Shown here piece after piece: positions 62,201 through 64,000 of a DNA stretch of 64,000 bases (positions are counted from its first letter, which is position 1; every line of letters starts with the position of its first letter). A model generated the notes under the pieces. The model saw nothing but the letters and a program-made list of their open reading frames with translations. It did no database searches and was not told where the DNA came from. This stretch comes from Edolisoma coerulescens (taxonomy: Eukaryota; Chordata; Aves; Passeriformes; Campephagidae): positions 3,020,234-3,084,233 of the forward strand of contig VWZW01006289.1 of assembly GCA_013397115.1 (NCBI GenBank), in the 5' to 3' direction. The position numbers and the translations under genes were made by a program.

Positions 62201-62851
62201 GCCTCTTTCCCATTCTCTGTTGGGTTTTTTTTGGAGTGTTTCACTGCATTCTGGGGAACAGTCCTGAGTTACTGTGTGTATTACAGGGTGCTGCTAGAGT
62301 CTGCTGAAGTCAGTAGCAAACCTAACAGTTTGGAAGAAAACCCCAAACAGTGAATACTGGGCGGTTATTTTATTTTAGACTGTAAATCTGTCAGTAAAAA
62401 CGTACTTAAGGAATGGAACTGAGAACTGCTGTGCATTCTCTTTGTGAAGCTCCAGCTTTTCCTCCAAATTATATGTAATTCAATATAAGTTCGGAGTGAG
62501 AAAACTGTGGAATATGGTTGTTCTCATGTACATGTTTTGCTTTTTCTTTGGATGATTATGGCTGAGAATACAATACCTCCTAAAGAATGCCTGGCAAGAA
62601 TGTAGAGCCTGTAAATTTGGCATATAAGAACTGCATTGCATGTCTCTGATGCTGAATGATTTTCTTAATGTGTTTGTATTTCGGTATCACCTAATTTCTG
62701 TAGAAAGTATTCTCCTAGTTTATAGGATAATTATTTTCCTTGTACTGTAGATGGCAGCATGCAACAACCAATGAGGATATTGTCTGCATCAATGGACAAA
62801 ACTGTGATCATCTGGGAACCTGATAAGGAATCTGGAGTCTGGCTAGAACAG
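44081..62851 (+). CDS. ELP2: Elongator complex subunit 2, 5' portion (exons 1-10 of a longer gene)
   Basis: ELP2 is a WD40 scaffold subunit of Elongator, the Elp3-containing complex that modifies wobble uridines of tRNAs. The ten exons are 44081-44212, 44299-44377, 46093-46178, 47992-48142, 49353-49430, 53598-53662, 58953-59019, 59884-60018, 60940-61035 and 62751-62851. They join in frame to 990 nt (330 codons) without a stop. Recognised by similarity to remembered human ELP2: LLAFGSCHDVVLYDP, ISGGSDKQLILWEW, ILACGGDDC, GHEDWIRGVEWA, FLASCSQDCLIRIWK, LAGHENWVYAVHWQP and ESGVWLEQ. Visible WD units, from GH to the WD-like end, cover about residues 53-92, 107-145, 203-238 and 284-320. The start has A at -3 and G at +4 and matches the human N-terminus in position. 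The C-terminal 60% lies off the right edge. Paralogous WD40 genes are unlikely given the colinear match. Exon edges are inferred from splice consensus and phase. Confidence 0.96.
44213..44298 (+). other. ELP2: ELP2 intron 1 (86 bp)
   Basis: A very short, GC-rich GT-AG intron (GTGAGC...CCCGCAG) inside the CpG island. It is close to the lower size limit for vertebrate splicing. Confidence 0.85.
44299..44377 (+). CDS. ELP2: ELP2 coding exon 2
   Basis: The exon lies between the acceptor TCCCGCAG and the donor GTGAGT and is 79 nt, ending in phase 1. It encodes VRRAVAALRGHAGRVNCVRW followed by an arginine-rich end, matching the first GH...RVNC WD unit of human ELP2. The exon itself begins GTGAGG, which resembles a donor site. 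Confidence 0.92.
44598..45120 (-). mobile_element. CR1 LINE fragment, antisense, in ELP2 intron 2
   Basis: Read on the minus strand this is a CR1 3' region. It has the terminal stretch (TCATCGAGTT), the conserved tract containing CACCACCTCCCTGGGCAGCC, and the upstream part with CTCCTCTTCTCCAGGCTAAA as seen on the + strand. It is 5'-truncated and diverged, with no intact reverse transcriptase. It occupies about 520 bp of the 1.7 kb intron; the rest of intron 2 shows nothing identifiable. Confidence 0.9.
46093..46178 (+). CDS. ELP2: ELP2 coding exon 3
   Basis: The exon has a TTTTTTTAG acceptor and a GTAAGC donor. It is 86 nt, entering in phase 1 and leaving in phase 0. It encodes SETELISGGSDKQLILWEW plus a short tail, the D-x-x-x-x-x-W end of the first WD repeat. 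Confidence 0.96.
46281..46339 (+). repeat. Poly-T tract in ELP2 intron 3
   Basis: A run of about 59 bases, almost all T with single G, C or A interruptions, starts about 100 bases after exon 3. It could be a decayed retroelement tail on the opposite strand or a simple repeat. Confidence 0.9.
46340..47991 (+). other. Rest of ELP2 intron 3
   Basis: AT-rich intronic sequence. It holds a two-copy 13-base tandem repeat at 46455-46480 and nothing else I can identify. Confidence 0.6.
46455..46480. repeat. Two-copy 13-bp tandem repeat
   Basis: AAATTAACTAATT is followed directly by AAATTAACTAATG, two head-to-tail copies differing at the last base. This is a likely length-variable site. Confidence 0.85.
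47992..48142 (+). CDS. ELP2: ELP2 coding exon 4
   Basis: The acceptor is GCGTTCAG and the donor is GTAACA. The exon is 151 nt, leaving in phase 1. It encodes LVQSIPLKGHTEAVFAVDAV and later IASAASDSTVRIWSW, a complete WD repeat colinear with human LQGHEGPVYAVHAV and IVSAAADSAVRLW. Confidence 0.96.
48143..49352 (+). other. ELP2 intron 4
   Basis: A GT-AG intron (GTAACA...TTCCAG) of 1,210 bp. It is unremarkable AT-rich sequence with no recognised repeat or RNA gene. Confidence 0.6.
49353..49430 (+). CDS. ELP2: ELP2 coding exon 5
   Basis: The acceptor is CTGTTTTCCAG and the donor is GTAAGT. The exon is 78 nt, phase 1 to phase 1. It encodes KCVEILQFGNGFVMDVGLSF then LPGSN, colinear with human [20 protein letters not shown]. 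Confidence 0.95.
49431..53597 (+). other. ELP2 intron 5
   Basis: A GT-AG intron (GTAAGT...TTCCAG) of about 4.2 kb. I see no recognisable transposon, exon-like block or RNA gene; short ORFs here are no longer than chance predicts. Confidence 0.6.
53598..53662 (+). CDS. ELP2: ELP2 coding exon 6
   Basis: The acceptor is CCTTTCCAG and the donor is GTAATT. The exon is 65 nt, entering in phase 1 and leaving in phase 0. It encodes VPILACGGDDCKISLFIQQN then GQ, matching human VPILACGNDDC. Confidence 0.95.
53663..57454 (+). other. ELP2 intron 6, upstream part
   Basis: AT-rich intronic sequence before the intronic CR1. It contains a 134-codon open frame at 56293-56697 that I do not recognise. The interval 55.1-56.3 kb has a somewhat more balanced base composition and might be an old, unidentified repeat. 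No splice-bounded exon is evident. Confidence 0.5.
57455..57757 (+). mobile_element. CR1 LINE 3' fragment, sense, in ELP2 intron 6
   Basis: It carries typical CR1 3'-end landmarks in order: TACAAGGGCATGTAGT, CAATGGCTTCAAACTGAAAG, AGGCACTGGAACAAGTTGCC, CAGAGAAGTTGTGGATGCC, CCTGGTCTAGTGGAAGGTGT and the terminal CCATTCTATGATT. It is 5'-truncated and noncoding. Confidence 0.95.
58953..59019 (+). CDS. ELP2: ELP2 coding exon 7
   Basis: The acceptor is TTTTTATTCAG and the donor is a weaker GTCAGT. The exon is 67 nt, phase 0 to phase 1. It encodes FQKTLILPGHEDWIRGVEWA then VC, nearly identical to the human GHEDWIRGVEWA block. A second AG six bases into the exon could act as an alternative acceptor. 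Confidence 0.95.
59393..59409. other. Assembly gap (17 N)
   Basis: A run of N in ELP2 intron 7 flanked by a poly-C run on the left and a poly-T run on the right, so the true length of the homopolymer junction is unknown. Confidence 0.99.
59884..60018 (+). CDS. ELP2: ELP2 coding exon 8
   Basis: The acceptor is AAACAAATAG and the donor is GTAGGT. The exon is 135 nt, phase 1 to phase 1. It encodes DLFLASCSQDCLIRIWK followed by a lysine- and acid-rich linker ending KLKENVFTVK, colinear with human IRLKENTFTIE. This linker is less conserved than the WD core. Confidence 0.95.
60940..61035 (+). CDS. ELP2: ELP2 coding exon 9
   Basis: The acceptor is TTGTGGTAG, with a modest upstream pyrimidine tract, and the donor is GTAAGA. 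The exon is 96 nt, phase 1 to phase 1. It encodes YAVSLESVLAGHENWVYAVH then WQPSFSK, matching human LAGHENWVNAVHWQP. Confidence 0.95.
61036..62750 (+). other. ELP2 intron 9
   Basis: A GT-AG intron (GTAAGA...CTGTAG) of 1,715 bp. I see nothing recognisable in it. Confidence 0.6.
62751..62851 (+). CDS. ELP2: ELP2 coding exon 10 (last exon in window)
   Basis: The acceptor is TTGTACTGTAG. The exon is 101 nt, phase 1 to phase 0. It encodes MQQPMRILSASMDKTVIIWE and then ESGVWLEQ, matching human QQPVRLLSASMDKT and ESGVWLEQ. The exon ends CAG followed by GCAAGT, so the donor appears to be GC rather than GT. No later GT restores the homology, and the human protein continues with a new block exactly after EQ. 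Confidence 0.94.
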
Positions 62852-64000
62852 GCAAGTGTCAGTCTTTCTCACAATATGTACTGTATTCAAGCTGTGTTTC
62901 CAGCATCGTGTGTGTACTGTAGGGAGCAAAAACTGTATAAAATTCTGGCAGAGAAAGGCAAAAGTGTTTTCTTGCAAAAATACTCATTCTGATGCTCTGT
63001 TGCAAGTAAAAGTGTATTTAAAAAAAAGTGATACAATATGATTTTTGTTGCTTGTTTGTTTTCTTATTACTATACTGAGGAGTTTATAAGAGGTGTTTGT
63101 GCTCAACTGTCATTCATAGTGTACCAGACAGGTGCTGCATAGTAACACATGTTACGTACTCCTGGTAAGAGGAGGAAGACACCCTCTTGAACTGTTTGCA
63201 GTTAATCCTTGTGGGAATGCGACCTAAGCAGTTACTACAGAGCAGCTGACACGCAATTCGTAAGCCTGGTTTTACACACAGTAACTTGATCATGGGCTGT
63301 ATCATTAGGTTTTTCTCTATTTGAGCTGAACACTCATGTCACTCATGTAGTATTCTAAAAGCTGTTCTGATGTGGATCATCCTAAATAAACAAGTAGTAC
63401 AACCAGATTTCTGTAGTGCTTTGATTGATGTCTTTGTTTGCAGCTGACCTGCTTTTCCAAATTGTAGTAGTTCAGTTGAAATTGTTTGTGTTGGGTTATG
63501 CTAGCCATTGTTTGTGATCTTTCCTGTCACAAAGAAAGTTCCAATCCTCTCTTGAGTGGAAAACAGAGATTTACAGTAGGGTATTTAGTTTTTCCTCTGT
63601 TTCATTGAAAAGTTCTGGTGCCTTTGTGCTTAAAGTAGAAATTAGTTCATAAAAGAGCAATCACACAGAGATGCCATTTGATGTCCTTAGGTGTAACCCG
63701 TAGTTGTGGCTAAATTCACAAGCTTCTAAAAATGCGTTGTGCAGTAAACCTTGTTGCAAGTTGTGATTCTTTAATTTTACATTCTCTTTGCATTGATATG
63801 ACTGCAAATGTGCAGCTTGAAGTTCAGATCAGACATGTTAACTGGAACAATCCGTTTTGCTTCGAGAGAGGGAAATCTGAGCTGGAATCCTGCAGGGAGG
63901 AAGGGCACAAGGGGAACATCCCAATTTCTTTCTTTCATCATGATATGATGAACAAGATGTCTTCAGAAATTCATTCCCCTGCTCAGAGGTGAGACTAGAA
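62852..64000 (+). other. ELP2 intron 10, 5' part, with GC donor
   Basis: The intron begins GCAAGT and runs to the window edge. I looked for the next ELP2 block after ESGVWLEQ in all + frames and did not find it, so the next exon lies beyond 64000. The open frame at 63732-63992 does not match ELP2. Confidence 0.7.

Noticed and set aside
63732..63992. Possible ELP2 exon 11 at the right edge
   Set aside because: The translated peptide does not match the block that follows ESGVWLEQ in ELP2, so the next exon is assumed to be beyond the window.
1..64000. CRISPR arrays, operons, or a bacterial or phage-like defence system
   Set aside because: The sequence is plainly vertebrate nuclear DNA with introns and CR1 elements; no regularly spaced repeats or prokaryotic gene clusters exist.

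Overview
The window is vertebrate genomic DNA, almost certainly from a bird and probably a passerine. It is AT-rich and intron-dominated. It contains at least eight 3'-anchored, 5'-truncated CR1 LINE copies or fragments, one SINE whose 5' head is tRNA-Ile-like and whose 3' tail is CR1-like (the TguSINE1-type architecture of songbirds), and one isolated retroviral LTR. No bacterial-style gene organisation is present.

Only one protein-coding gene can be recognised with confidence: the 5' part of ELP2, the Elongator complex WD40 subunit. It is on the + strand and starts at a GC-rich promoter near 44.0-44.5 kb. Ten coding exons were resolved by hand: 44081-44212, 44299-44377, 46093-46178, 47992-48142, 49353-49430, 53598-53662, 58953-59019, 59884-60018, 60940-61035 and 62751-62851. 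They join in one frame to exactly 330 codons, about 40% of the roughly 826-residue human protein. The remaining exons lie beyond the right edge. Intron 10 opens with a GC donor, and all the other introns seen are GT-AG.

The left 44 kb (1-44080) has no recognisable conserved coding gene on either strand. It holds scattered CR1 copies (about 9.8, 14.5, 32.5, 35.6, 39.5 and 43.8 kb), the SINE at 34.8 kb, the LTR at 41.4-41.9 kb, short simple repeats, and a few open, splice-site-bounded stretches (9.1, 23.8, 34.5 and 39.2 kb). Those stretches are listed only as weak exon candidates. SLC39A6, the head-to-head neighbour of ELP2 in mammals, is not visible here, so the flank looks rearranged, expanded or divergent.

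The right 20 kb (44081-64000) is ELP2 exons and introns. Introns 2 and 6 each carry a CR1, in opposite orientations, and there is a 17-base assembly gap in intron 7. I found no CRISPR array, functional tRNA or rRNA gene, or intact mobile element, and no convincing novel multi-gene system.
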